A stretch of 40,983 nucleotides of DNA from Alphaproteobacteria bacterium (GTDB taxonomy: Bacteria > Pseudomonadota > Alphaproteobacteria > Caulobacterales > Hyphomonadaceae), in assembly GCA_018830285.1 (NCBI GenBank), contig JAHJSB010000057.1, positions 1-40,983 of the forward strand, read 5' to 3'. The notes beneath the pieces are model-generated. The model did not search any database, was not told the origin of the DNA, and saw nothing but the letters and a program-made list of their open reading frames with translations. The translations under genes and the position numbers were made by a program. Of the stretch, positions 1 through 9,194 are shown piece after piece; positions within the stretch are counted from its first letter, which is position 1; each line of letters starts with the position of its first letter.

Positions 1-989
<989 letters not shown>

Positions 990-1090
990 TCATTACATCT
1001 CGTTCGTGAACGGCTTTTCACGCCCAATTAATGGCGCCTTGCCGTATGTTCGTGCCTGAGCCGGCACACATGCGGCAAAGGAGATGCGAC

Positions 1091-1402
1091 ATGGCACGAC
1101 GGGCAGGTTTCCTCATGGCCGCGGCGATGATGACGGCGCTGGTCGGCCACGCCGACCGGTTGCCGGATTTCTCCCAGTTCGATCTCGATGATGACGGCCT
1201 GATCTCCGAAGACGAATATGTCTCCCGCCAGACCGGCACGCGCCGTGCCAGTGAATCCGAGGCCCTCGCCAAGTTCGCCCGGTTCGATCTCGACCAGAAC
1301 CATACGGTCAGCGAAGACGAGCTGCGCCGCGCGGTCGACGCCTGGCGAGGCACCGATGACGACACGTCCGTGTCCGCGACTGATCCGGCTGATAGCCAGT
1401 AA
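1091..1402 (+). CDS. Small secreted EF-hand calcium-binding protein
   Basis: This is a 103-residue protein. The ATG at 1091 is preceded by an AAAGGAG-type ribosome site (about 1077-1083); an in-frame ATG at 1031 has none and would place charged residues ahead of the signal peptide. The N-terminus (MARRAGFLMAAAMMTALVGHA) looks like a Sec signal peptide, so the product is probably periplasmic. Two EF-hand loops follow: DLDDDGLISEDE is a perfect 12-residue loop (D1, D3, D5, G6, I8, E12), and DLDQNHTVSEDE is near-canonical, with His at the Gly position. It sits inside the liu cluster but has its own strong terminator at 1425-1456, so it is probably a separate unit or the end of the upstream transcript. 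The function beyond calcium binding is unknown. Confidence 0.85.
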   Translation: MARRAGFLMAAAMMTALVGHADRLPDFSQFDLDDDGLISEDEYVSRQTGTRRASESEALAKFARFDLDQNHTVSEDELRRAVDAWRGTDDDTSVSATDPADSQ

Positions 1403-1424
1403 CCGCATATGACACGGATCCGGG

Positions 1425-1456
1425 GAGGGCCTGCCTGTGGCAGGCCCTCTTTTTTT
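1425..1456 (+). terminator. Rho-independent terminator after the EF-hand gene
   Basis: There is a perfect 11-bp stem (1425-1435 with 1439-1449, GAGGGCCTGCC against GGCAGGCCCTC), a 3-base TGT loop and a run of seven T (1450-1456). It lies 23 bases past the EF-hand stop codon and points in the + direction. Confidence 0.93.
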
Positions 1457-1556
1457 GTGTCGCCGCAGCACACGCCTAGGGGGAGTTGCGTATTGGGCCG
1501 CACTGCCCGGTCTGGCAGGAAGTGCGTCAGGGACAGGTCCCGATCAGGAGTGCGAC

Positions 1557-2141
1557 ATGACCAGAATCTGTATCATTGACGGCCACCCGGACCCGGCGCC
1601 GCGCCGTCTTGTCCATGCATTGTGCGACGCCTATGCCGAAGGCGCGGCGGAAGAGGAACATGACGTCACGCGGATCGACATTGCAAAGCTCACCTTCCCG
1701 CTCATGCAGACGGCGGAGGAGTTTGCCAGCCCGCCGCCCGAGCCGATCCTCGCAGAGCGCGAGAAGATCGATGCGGCCGATCACGTGCTGATCGCCTTCC
1801 CGCTCTGGCTGGGCGGCATGCCGGCCAAGCTGCGCGCCTTCTTCGAACAGGCCGCGCGGGCAGAATTCTTCCTCGCCACCGGGGACAGCGCGCGTCAATG
1901 GCCGATGCAGATGATGAAGGGCAAGTCCGCCCGCACCGTCATCACCATGGGCATGCCGGGCCTTGTCTACCGGTTCGGCATGGATTCGGGCGCCCTGCGG
2001 GCGCTTGAGCGCGGCGTCCTCGGCCTGTCCGGCTTCGGCCCGCTGCACCACACCATTCTCGGCGGGGCCGGCGAGGTCGATGAGGCCAAGTTCAAGCGCT
2101 GGTGCACCGACATGCGCATCTTCGGTCGCGAGGCCGTCTGA
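1557..2141 (+). CDS. NAD(P)H-dependent oxidoreductase, flavodoxin-like (NQO/Flavodoxin_2 family)
   Basis: This is a 194-residue protein. The ATG at 1557 follows a CAGGAG ribosome site (1545-1550); the frame stays open further upstream but only through the terminator region. The start MTRICIIDGHPDPAPRRLVHAL is the FMN-phosphate loop of the quinone reductase/modulator-of-drug-activity family. HVLIAFPLWLGGMPAKLRAFFEQ is the conserved second flavin-binding stretch with the 'PLWW'-like motif, and VITMGMPG is the third. The likely role is two-electron reduction of quinones or similar electrophiles with a flavin cofactor in the cytoplasm. It lies within the liu cluster, but nothing in its sequence ties it to leucine breakdown. 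The substrate is not known. Confidence 0.83.
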   Translation: MTRICIIDGHPDPAPRRLVHALCDAYAEGAAEEEHDVTRIDIAKLTFPLMQTAEEFASPPPEPILAEREKIDAADHVLIAFPLWLGGMPAKLRAFFEQAARAEFFLATGDSARQWPMQMMKGKSARTVITMGMPGLVYRFGMDSGALRALERGVLGLSGFGPLHHTILGGAGEVDEAKFKRWCTDMRIFGREAV

Positions 2142-2171
2142 GCGCGGGCCTGCCGCAGCTTCGCACGTGCC

Positions 2172-2198
2172 CCCGTCCTCGGCCTTTACGGGCTTTTT
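2172..2198 (+). terminator. Possible weak terminator after the quinone reductase gene
   Basis: A 5-bp stem (CCCGT 2172-2176 with ACGGG 2188-2192) with an 11-base loop is followed by CTTTTT. It sits in the 174-base gap before liuC. The stem is short, so this is only a possibility. Confidence 0.3.
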
Positions 2199-2315
2199 CG
2201 TATTCGCTACGAGCCTGCATCTCTGGCATAGTGACTGGGAACAGGCCCTGCGCCGCCCCCGTCACGACCGACCAGCCGCCGGAACCGAACCCGCTCTCAC
2301 ACGTCAGGACTCCGC

Positions 2316-3119
2316 ATGACAAACACCGTTTACGAAACCATCCGCCTTGAAGCCACGCAGGAAGGCCTCGCGGTCGTCACGCTGAACCGGCCCGACGTTC
2401 ACAATGCCTTCAATGCGCTGGTGATCGAGGAGCTGACCGACGCGTTCGACACGATCGCCGATCAGGAAACCATCCGGATGATGATCCTGCGCGGCAATGG
2501 CAAGTCCTTCTCCGCCGGGGCAGACCTCAACTGGATGAAGCAGGCCGCCGAGCTGCACACGAAAGAAGACAATGAGCACGACGCGCAGAAGCTCGCCGCC
2601 ATGCTCCTGTCGCTCTACGAAATGCCCCAGATGACGCTGGCCCTTGTGCAGGGTGCGGCCATGGGCGGCGGTGCTGGCCTGGTGGCTGCCTGCGATGTCG
2701 CCGTGGCCATGAAGGATACGAAGTTCCGCTTTTCGGAAGTCCGCCTCGGCCTGACGCCCGCCACGATCAGCCCCTATGTCATTGATGCCATCGGCCCGCG
2801 CCGGGCCCGGGCCCTGTTCGTGACGGCGACAGTGTTTGATGCCGACTATGCCGAGCGCATGGGCCTCATCCACTATGTCGTGGACGACCAGGCCGCCATG
2901 ACGGCGATGGAAGAGCACCTGGCCAACCTGGTCTTTGCCGCTGCGCCCGGTGCGATTGCCGATTCCAAGCGCCTTGTGCGCGATGTCACGGGCGAGATCA
3001 TCGACAAGGATCTCGGCCACGAAACCGCGCGCCGCATTGCGGCCCGGCGCGCATCCGATGAAGGCAAGGAAGGCATCGCAGCCTTCCTCGAAAAGCGCCC
3101 GCCTAGCTGGGGTCGGTAA
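2316..3119 (+). CDS. liuC: Methylglutaconyl-CoA hydratase (enoyl-CoA hydratase family)
   Basis: This is a 267-residue crotonase-fold protein. The start at 2316 is MTNTVYETIRLEATQEG, with only a weak AGGAC upstream. VTLNRPDVHNAFNA, GKSFSAGADLNWMK and VQGAAMGGGAGLVAACD form the crotonase core and oxyanion hole. The SAGADLNWMK and SEVRLGLTPATISPYV stretches are typical of the LiuC/AUH branch, which hydrates 3-methylglutaconyl-CoA to HMG-CoA, the step after methylcrotonyl-CoA carboxylase. The flanking MCC subunit genes support this. Its last 17 bases overlap the tail of the convergent small membrane-protein gene. A general enoyl-CoA hydratase is the alternative reading. Confidence 0.88.
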   Translation: MTNTVYETIRLEATQEGLAVVTLNRPDVHNAFNALVIEELTDAFDTIADQETIRMMILRGNGKSFSAGADLNWMKQAAELHTKEDNEHDAQKLAAMLLSLYEMPQMTLALVQGAAMGGGAGLVAACDVAVAMKDTKFRFSEVRLGLTPATISPYVIDAIGPRRARALFVTATVFDADYAERMGLIHYVVDDQAAMTAMEEHLANLVFAAAPGAIADSKRLVRDVTGEIIDKDLGHETARRIAARRASDEGKEGIAAFLEKRPPSWGR

Positions 3120-3459
3120 CCAGCCTCTTGGTGGCCGATTTAACGGGCAGGCCGAAATCCCCCAAGAACTCCAGGGTCGCAGCCACCGGGTTTATCCCGG
3201 TCATCTTCTCTATCGGGCTCTGGAAGACATAGATCAGCACGCCGAACATGATGATATAGATCACGAACTGCATCAGAGATTTCAGCAGGAACGCTCCCGC
3301 GCTGCCCGCCACCAGTCCGACGCCGCCAAGAATCAGCGCGCCCGCGATAGGCGTCAGATTGCTGACATCGGCTGCCTGTGTGTAGCCGATATAGCCGCCC
3401 ACCGCCGCGCCGACGATGCCGGCAAGGCCGCTCAACTGAACTCCGGATGCATAGGCCAT
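3103..3459 (-). CDS. Small hypothetical membrane protein
   Basis: This is a 118-residue protein. The start ATG (3457-3459) has a GAGGGG ribosome site 8 bases away; the open frame runs much further upstream but would cross the divergent DUF817 gene. It begins MAYASGVQLSGLAGIVGAAV. It has a glycine-rich hydrophobic segment (about residues 10-27), a second (about 36-58) and a third (about 62-79, VIYIIMFGVLIYVF), then a soluble tail that includes GINPVAATLEFLGDFG. I do not recognise a family. It is the only - strand gene inside the liu region, convergent with liuC (17-base tail overlap) and divergent from the DUF817 gene. Confidence 0.72.
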   Translation of the reverse strand: MAYASGVQLSGLAGIVGAAVGGYIGYTQAADVSNLTPIAGALILGGVGLVAGSAGAFLLKSLMQFVIYIIMFGVLIYVFQSPIEKMTGINPVAATLEFLGDFGLPVKSATKRLVTDPS

Positions 3460-3588
3460 ATTTAGTCCCCTCGTTTGACTAGGTTTAATCCTTACGCCAA
3501 GCCATGGGCCTGACAAAGCCGGAATTTCACCCCGGGAACGGCCCGTTCCTGTCTCAAACCCGGCCCGATATGGGACCAGTGATGCGCC

Positions 3589-4464
3589 ATGACCGTTGGA
3601 CCGACCCCCCTCCCTGCCACGCCCTTGCAGCACCGCCTGCACACCGCCCGCGCCGCCCTTCATGCCCGCTGGGTGAACGGGCCAGTGTCGCAGGGCCTGT
3701 TCGAATTCCTTGCCTTCGGCATCAAGCAGGCCTGGGCCTGCCTGTTCGGCGGGGCCATGCTCGACCTGCTGCTGCTGACCTTCCTTTTCTATCCTGAGGG
3801 CGCCGCGCTTTCGCGCTACGACTTCCTCGTGCTGGCGGCACTGGCCATCCAGGCGGCCATGCTCCTGTCCGGGCTGGAGACGTGGGAAGAGGCGCGGATT
3901 ATCCTCGTTTTCCATGTGGTCGGCACGATCATGGAACTGTTCAAGACGCAGGCCGGCAGCTGGATCTATCCCGAGGACAGTTTCCTGCGCATCGGCGCGG
4001 TGCCGCTCTTCTCCGGCTTCATGTATGCCGCCGTCGGCTCCTACCTCGCCCGCGTATGGCGCATCTTCGCCTTCCGCTTCACCCATTTCCCGCCGTTCTG
4101 GCTGCAGGGCCTGCTGGCCGGGGTTATCTATGTGAACTTCTTCGCCCATCACTGGCTGCCGGACATACGCCTTGCCCTCTTCGCCGCCACACTCCTGATC
4201 TATGGCCGCTGCTGGGTCCGCTTCCGGCCGGACGTGTCCTACCGGCGCATGCCACTGGTCGTCGGCTTTGGTCTGGTCGCCCTGTTCATCTGGTTTGCGG
4301 AAAACCTTGGCACCTTCGCCCGCGCCTGGGCCTATCCGGGCCAGGAGGACGGATGGGAGATGGTCTCTTTCGCCAAGCTCGGTTCATGGTACCTCTTGAT
4401 GATCATCAGTTTCGTGCTGGTTGCCACGGTGCACCGCGTGCGGCCCGCAGACCTCACGGCCTGA
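3589..4464 (+). CDS. DUF817 family integral membrane protein
   Basis: This is a 291-residue protein with about seven or eight hydrophobic segments, the last at LGSWYLLMIISFVLVATV. Conserved family stretches include GLFEFLAFGIKQAWACLFGG, FHVVGTIMELFKTQAGSW, PLFSGFMYAAVGSYLARVW and WFAENLGTFARAWAYPGQ. These match what I know of DUF817 (relatives of Bacillus YoaT), a family without an assigned function. The ATG at 3589 was taken because it directly precedes the family's N-terminal part. It ends 48 bases before mccA and may be co-transcribed with it. A link to leucine breakdown is not shown by the sequence. Confidence 0.83.
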   Translation: MTVGPTPLPATPLQHRLHTARAALHARWVNGPVSQGLFEFLAFGIKQAWACLFGGAMLDLLLLTFLFYPEGAALSRYDFLVLAALAIQAAMLLSGLETWEEARIILVFHVVGTIMELFKTQAGSWIYPEDSFLRIGAVPLFSGFMYAAVGSYLARVWRIFAFRFTHFPPFWLQGLLAGVIYVNFFAHHWLPDIRLALFAATLLIYGRCWVRFRPDVSYRRMPLVVGFGLVALFIWFAENLGTFARAWAYPGQEDGWEMVSFAKLGSWYLLMIISFVLVATVHRVRPADLTA

Positions 4465-4512
4465 ACCGCTCGCAACTTGTCTTTTCAGGCAAAATCGGGT
4501 CTTGCTGCCGCC

Positions 4513-6417
4513 ATGATCAAAAGCCTCCTCATTGCCAATCGCGGCGAAATTGCCTGCCGCATCATGGCCACCTGCCGCGCCCTCGGAATCCGCACCATTG
4601 CCGTCTATTCCGACGCCGACGCCGCCGCCAAACATGTCCGCGAAGCCGACGAGGCCGTGCATATCGGTTCGGCCCCGGCATCCGACAGCTACCTGCGCGC
4701 TGACAGGATCCTCGCCGCCGCCAAGGCCAGCGGCGCCGACGCGATCCATCCAGGCTACGGCTTCCTGTCTGAGAATGCCGAATTCGCCGAAGACGTGCGC
4801 AATGCCGGTCTTATCTGGGTCGGCCCGCCCCCTTCGGCCATCCGCTCCATGGGCCTGAAGGACGAAGCCAAGCGCATCGCCGAGGAAGCGGGCGTGCCCG
4901 TGCTGCCCGGCTATCGCGGCGAAGCGCAGGACCTGAAGACGCTGACCGCTGCTGCCAAGACTGTCGGCTATCCCTTGCTGATCAAGGCCATTGCCGGTGG
5001 CGGGGGCAGGGGCATTCGCCTCGTCGCCAAGGCGTCAGCCCTTGCGGACGAACTGGAAAGCGCCGTGCGCGAAGCCGAAGCCGCCTTTGGCGATGGCCGC
5101 GTCATGCTGGAGAAACTGGTCGAACAGCCACGCCATATCGAAGTTCAGGTCTTCGGCGACAGCCACGGCAACACTGTCCACCTGTTCGAACGCGACTGCT
5201 CGCTGCAACGCCGCCGCCAGAAAGTGCTGGAAGAGGCGCCTGCGCCCGGCATGCCGGACGATGTGCGCAAGGCCATGACAGACGCCGCCGTGAAACTCGC
5301 CGCCGCCGTCAAATACGAAGGTGCCGGCACGGTCGAATTCATCGTCGATGGCAGCAAGCCGCTCAGCACCGACAGCTTCTGGTTCCTCGAGATGAACACA
5401 AGGCTGCAGGTCGAACACCCGGTTACCGAAATGGTCACCGGCACAGACCTGGTCGAATGGCAGCTCCATGTCGCGGGTGGCGGTGAACTGCCCCTCGCGC
5501 AGGACGAGATCATGCTTCGCGGCCACGCCATCGAGGCGCGCATCTGCGCCGAAGACCCGTCCGAAGGCTTCCGCCCCGGCGCGGGCCTGATCCTGGAGTT
5601 CGGCCTGCTGGAACCTGTCGACGGCAAACTGGTCCGCTGGGACACCGGCTTCGAGACAGGCGACCGCGTACCGTCAGCTTACGATTCCATGATCGCCAAG
5701 CTGATCGTGTCCGGCGATGACCGCGACGAGGCGGTCGACCGCCTGATTGACACGCTTGCCCACACCCAGCTTGTCGGCGTGCCCTCGAATGCGGGCTTCC
5801 TGCGCCGCTGCGCCATGTCGGATGCTTTCCTCGACGCCACCCATCACGTCAATTGGATCGCGGAACAGGGCGACGCGCTCACGGCCGCGCCCGAGGCCCA
5901 CCAGCTCGCTTCTGTCATGGCCGTCTGCGACGTCCAGCTGGATGCGCTGGGCGCGGCCCAGCCTTGGGACGTGAAGGATGGCTGGCGCATGAACCGCGCC
6001 TCCATGCACAGGGCGTCCGTGGCCGTCGGCGGCGATGCCGACTGGATCGACCCTGACGATTTCGAGGTCGAACCCGACCTCCCGCTCCCCCTCGTGACAG
6101 ACCTCTCGCCCCGCCGCTACGCCGTCACCACAGCGGGAGACAGCGTGCTGGTCGAGGTGCCGGACTATGACGCCGATGTCGAAGCCCTGCTCGGCGGCGA
6201 TGCGGTCAAGGCCCCGATGCCCGGCAAGGTGATCGCCATGAACGTGAAGGCCGGCGACACGGTCAGCCACGGCCAGACGCTCGCCGTGATGGAAGCCATG
6301 AAAATGGAACACAGCCTCGGCGCCCCGCGCGACGGTGTGGTGGAATCCGTATTAAGCACAGTCGGCGAGCAAGTCGCCGAAGGCATGATTCTGGTCCAGT
6401 TGGTGGAGGAGGTCTAG
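4513..6417 (+). CDS. mccA: Methylcrotonyl-CoA carboxylase, biotin-carrying (alpha) subunit
   Basis: This is a 634-residue protein that carboxylates its own biotin with ATP and bicarbonate and hands the carboxyl group to the beta subunit. The biotin carboxylase domain starts right at MIKSLLIANRGEIACRI. It includes the glycine-rich ATP loop IAGGGGRGIRLV, VEVQVF-like RHIEVQVFGD, and EMNTRLQVEHPVTE. The biotinyl domain at the C-terminus carries VMEAMKMEHS, with the biotinylated lysine at about residue 597. An upstream in-frame TTG at 4477 was rejected because the ATG at 4513 gives the family's usual N-terminus. In E. coli-like numbering the domain order is normal. Propionyl- or geranyl-CoA carboxylase alpha subunits look similar, but the cluster content favours MCC. 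Confidence 0.92.
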   Translation: MIKSLLIANRGEIACRIMATCRALGIRTIAVYSDADAAAKHVREADEAVHIGSAPASDSYLRADRILAAAKASGADAIHPGYGFLSENAEFAEDVRNAGLIWVGPPPSAIRSMGLKDEAKRIAEEAGVPVLPGYRGEAQDLKTLTAAAKTVGYPLLIKAIAGGGGRGIRLVAKASALADELESAVREAEAAFGDGRVMLEKLVEQPRHIEVQVFGDSHGNTVHLFERDCSLQRRRQKVLEEAPAPGMPDDVRKAMTDAAVKLAAAVKYEGAGTVEFIVDGSKPLSTDSFWFLEMNTRLQVEHPVTEMVTGTDLVEWQLHVAGGGELPLAQDEIMLRGHAIEARICAEDPSEGFRPGAGLILEFGLLEPVDGKLVRWDTGFETGDRVPSAYDSMIAKLIVSGDDRDEAVDRLIDTLAHTQLVGVPSNAGFLRRCAMSDAFLDATHHVNWIAEQGDALTAAPEAHQLASVMAVCDVQLDALGAAQPWDVKDGWRMNRASMHRASVAVGGDADWIDPDDFEVEPDLPLPLVTDLSPRRYAVTTAGDSVLVEVPDYDADVEALLGGDAVKAPMPGKVIAMNVKAGDTVSHGQTLAVMEAMKMEHSLGAPRDGVVESVLSTVGEQVAEGMILVQLVEEV

Positions 6418-6433
6418 GCGCCGCAGTCCGCGC

Positions 6434-6889
6434 CTACCAGAGCTCCTCGATCCGGGCGATCTTGCCCTCGCGCAGCGAGAAGACGACCAACATGCGCGTA
6501 TCGTCGTCGGGCACGCAGCCACCGGGAGATACAGACCCCGGCGCGTACTGAATCGCGTAGGAATTGTCGCCCGGGATGGAATTCGTAATCGCGGAGCAGA
6601 AGGTTGCCGGCTCTTGATAGCCTCCATTCGACTGAATGCGGCTGAAGGCTGCGTACCAGGTCTCGCGATTGAAATCGGCCTCATAGGCCGTGTGCAGGTA
6701 CCGCACGTCCCGTGTCATAAGGTCGAAGAGGGTGTTGATATCGACAGGGGTCGAGCCAACCCTGTAAATGGCATCAAGCCGGTCAAAGTATTGCGCTACG
6801 GCGTCTGGCACGTCGGCACGAGCATCCGGCTTCTGGTGAGCGCATCCGACGACCAGCATCGCCAGAAGGACATAGACGGCCCGGCGCAC
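6434..6889 (-). CDS. Hypothetical lipoprotein, possibly SnoaL/NTF2-like
   Basis: This is a 151-residue protein. The start is a GTG (6887-6889), only 2 bases after the gltX stop codon, so it is almost certainly translated from the gltX message. The N-terminus MRRAVYVLLAMLVVGCAHQ is a lipoprotein signal with lipobox LVVG-C. The mature part (VAQYFDRLDAIYRVG, FDLMTRDVRYLHTAYEADF, MLVVFSLREGKIARIEELW) has the length and closing 'DGKI..IEELW' pattern of NTF2-fold proteins such as SnoaL. That fold assignment is inference, and no catalytic residues are evident. It is probably anchored in the outer or inner membrane facing the periplasm. Confidence 0.72.
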   Translation of the reverse strand: MRRAVYVLLAMLVVGCAHQKPDARADVPDAVAQYFDRLDAIYRVGSTPVDINTLFDLMTRDVRYLHTAYEADFNRETWYAAFSRIQSNGGYQEPATFCSAITNSIPGDNSYAIQYAPGSVSPGGCVPDDDTRMLVVFSLREGKIARIEELW

Positions 6890-6891
6890 TG

Positions 6892-8235
6892 TCAGGCCGC
6901 CTTCAGCCGCTTGAGCGCCCGGTCATGCCCGATCAGCGGCAAGAGGCTCGCCATGTCCGGTCCGTGCTCCTGACCTGTCAGCGCCTTGCGCAGGGTCATG
7001 AACAGGCCCTTGCCCTTGCGGCCCGTCGCACCCTTCACGGCGTTCGTCCATTCGCCCCAGGTTTCCGGCGTCAGGTCACCGGCGGGCAGCAGGTCGGCCG
7101 CCTGCAGGACAAACGCCTTGTCCTCGGCGTCGACCAGCGGCGCCACATCGCCGAACACGACATCCACCCAGGCTTTCACGTCCGGCAGCAGCGAACAGTT
7201 CTGGCGCACGACGGTCCAGAACGCTTCATCGGCGGCCTTGGGATCAATCGCCGCCAGCCGGTCCTTCACGTCATCAAATGGCAGGCCATGCAGGATCGCC
7301 GCGTTCAGCGACAGGAGATCCGCCTCGTCAAAGCGCGCCGGGGCCCGGCCGATCTTGCCGAAGTCGAATTCCTTCGCCAGCTCGTCAAGGCTGGTGCGGG
7401 CCTCGACATTGTCCGACGTGCCGATCTTGGCCAGCAGGCTGGTGATCGCCATCGGCTCATAGCCCTGCGCGCGCAACTCGCCCATCGACAGCGAGCCGAG
7501 ACGCTTCGACAGGCCTTGTCCGTCGGCGCCGATCAGCAGCGGCGTGTGCGCCATCTGCGGCGCCGTGCCGCCCAGCGCCATGAAGATCTCGATCTGCGCG
7601 CCGGAATTGGTGACATGGTCCTCGCCGCGCACGACATGCGTGATCTTCGCGTCGATATCGTCGACGACCGAGGGCATCGTATAGAGGTAAGAACCATCCT
7701 CGCGGATCAGCACAGGGTCTGACAGGCTCGACGTGTCGATGCTCTGCGGCCCGCGCACCAGGTCGTTCCATTCCACCCGGTTGCCGGACAGTTTGAACCG
7801 CCAGTGCGGCTTCACGCCATCCGCTTCCAGCTTGGCCTTCTCATCGTCGCTGAGGGCCAGCGATGCGCGGTCATAGACCGGCGGGCGCCCGCGCGAGAGA
7901 GCGATCTTGCGCTTGCGCTCCAGTTCGTCGGCGCTCTCGTAACAGGCGTACAGAAGGCCCATCTCCTTCAGACGCGCGGCGGTCTTGTCATATTCGGCAA
8001 ACCGGTCCGACTGGCTGAACGTGTCGGCCCAGACGAGGCCGAGCCAGGTCAGGTCCTCACGCAGGCCGTCTTCATATTCCTTTGTCGAGCGCTCCACGTC
8101 CGTGTCGTCGATGCGCAGGATGAATTTCCCGCCCTGGGACCGCGCAAACAGCCAGTTGATCAGGGCCGTGCGCACGTTGCCAACGTGCAGGCGCCCGGTG
8201 GGCGAGGGGGCAAAGCGGACAATCGGGTGGGTCAT
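6892..8235 (-). CDS. gltX: Glutamyl-tRNA synthetase
   Basis: This is a 447-residue class I aminoacyl-tRNA synthetase charging tRNA-Glu (and, in many bacteria without GlnRS, tRNA-Gln). The start chosen is ATG at 8235 (MTHPIVRFAPSPTGRLHVGN), placing the HIGH-like HVGN motif at the usual distance from the N-terminus. In-frame alternatives are ATG at 8274 and TTG at 8286; none has a strong ribosome site. FILRIDDTDVERS, VVRGEDHVTNSGAQIEIF and the KMSKS-like GQGLSKRLGS motif are visible. The C-terminal anticodon-binding part is shorter than in E. coli GltX (about 471), as in one of the two alphaproteobacterial GltX paralogue types. It is divergent from the lipoprotein gene at 8370 and followed after 2 bases by another lipoprotein gene. 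Confidence 0.93.
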   Translation of the reverse strand: MTHPIVRFAPSPTGRLHVGNVRTALINWLFARSQGGKFILRIDDTDVERSTKEYEDGLREDLTWLGLVWADTFSQSDRFAEYDKTAARLKEMGLLYACYESADELERKRKIALSRGRPPVYDRASLALSDDEKAKLEADGVKPHWRFKLSGNRVEWNDLVRGPQSIDTSSLSDPVLIREDGSYLYTMPSVVDDIDAKITHVVRGEDHVTNSGAQIEIFMALGGTAPQMAHTPLLIGADGQGLSKRLGSLSMGELRAQGYEPMAITSLLAKIGTSDNVEARTSLDELAKEFDFGKIGRAPARFDEADLLSLNAAILHGLPFDDVKDRLAAIDPKAADEAFWTVVRQNCSLLPDVKAWVDVVFGDVAPLVDAEDKAFVLQAADLLPAGDLTPETWGEWTNAVKGATGRKGKGLFMTLRKALTGQEHGPDMASLLPLIGHDRALKRLKAA

Positions 8236-8369
8236 GGGCGTGGTTTTCCAGTCATCAGAAGCCGCTTTCGACATCAAATTGCTCAAAAAGCCAAGGCATA
8301 GCCGTCACAATCTTGCTATTGTTTGTGCTAATCATAGAGACTCAAGCGAGTCGCCTGAAGGAGTGGGAC

Positions 8370-9191
8370 ATGAAATCTGGCTGGATCTTTGCCGCCGCCA
8401 TCGCGCTGGCCGCCTGCGGTCAATCGTCCGATGTGCCACAGGACAGCGATATCGTCGCCACCGATGGCTCCGAGCTGGACACGGCGGATGCCGGTCAGCT
8501 GACCCGGGCGAGCGACTATGTTGCACCCGATTTTGCCAAGCTGTCCGGCTATGGCGAGGGCTGGTACATCTCGCCTGGCTGGCCCGGCGAGTATCCGGCC
8601 GGCTTTGTCGTGCTCGACGAGGGCGTCACCCTGCAGGGCCGGGCGCGCCCGAACCCGGCTGCGCCCCGGGACAAGGCCTGCGCGCTGCCCCGCCTCGCCA
8701 ATTACCAGCTCTGGAACTATCCACGCGTTTCGTCTGACAAGCTCGAATTCTTCGTGGCCACGAAAACCTTCCCGGTCACGCTCACGCAGGACGCTGCGGT
8801 CGAATACGTCAGCGATGCCGGCAGCATGCAGACGCTCGCGCTGAAGCAGGGCGACCAGCTCAACTACCTGCGCTATCTCGGCGAAGGCTTTGCCATCCTG
8901 TCCTTCGGCGGCACGGAATATGACATCAACGAAGCCGAACTGATGGACATTACCGACATCCGGGACTCCAAGGGCGAGGAAGACGAATGGGTGCGCGTCA
9001 CCTGCGCCGACGGCTCCCAGCCCTGGCTCCTCTATGACGAAGTCGTCGCGATGCCGGGCATCGTGCCCTCACCGATCACCGGCTATGGCGACGCCTCCGA
9101 CATCACCGCCGACCAGGTCGACTCGATCCGGTTTGACGCCGAAGTGAACGCGGCCGCCGCCGCAGAGCCCGCTGACGCGCCGCTCGAATAG
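8370..9191 (+). CDS. Hypothetical secreted lipoprotein
   Basis: This is a 273-residue protein. The ATG at 8370 follows a GAAGGAG ribosome site (8357-8363); the longer upstream frame is untranslated. The signal MKSGWIFAAAIALAACGQ ends in a lipobox (ALAA-C), so this is a lipid-anchored envelope protein. An acidic linker (residues about 20-50) precedes a soluble domain with GEGWYISPGWPGEYPAGFVVL, CALPRLANYQLWNYPRV and YLRYLGEGFAILSFGG. Two cysteines (in DKACALP and VRVTCADG) could pair. I do not recognise the family. Its tail is convergent with nadE, 3 bases apart. Confidence 0.75.
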   Translation: MKSGWIFAAAIALAACGQSSDVPQDSDIVATDGSELDTADAGQLTRASDYVAPDFAKLSGYGEGWYISPGWPGEYPAGFVVLDEGVTLQGRARPNPAAPRDKACALPRLANYQLWNYPRVSSDKLEFFVATKTFPVTLTQDAAVEYVSDAGSMQTLALKQGDQLNYLRYLGEGFAILSFGGTEYDINEAELMDITDIRDSKGEEDEWVRVTCADGSQPWLLYDEVVAMPGIVPSPITGYGDASDITADQVDSIRFDAEVNAAAAAEPADAPLE

Positions 9192-9194
9192 GGC

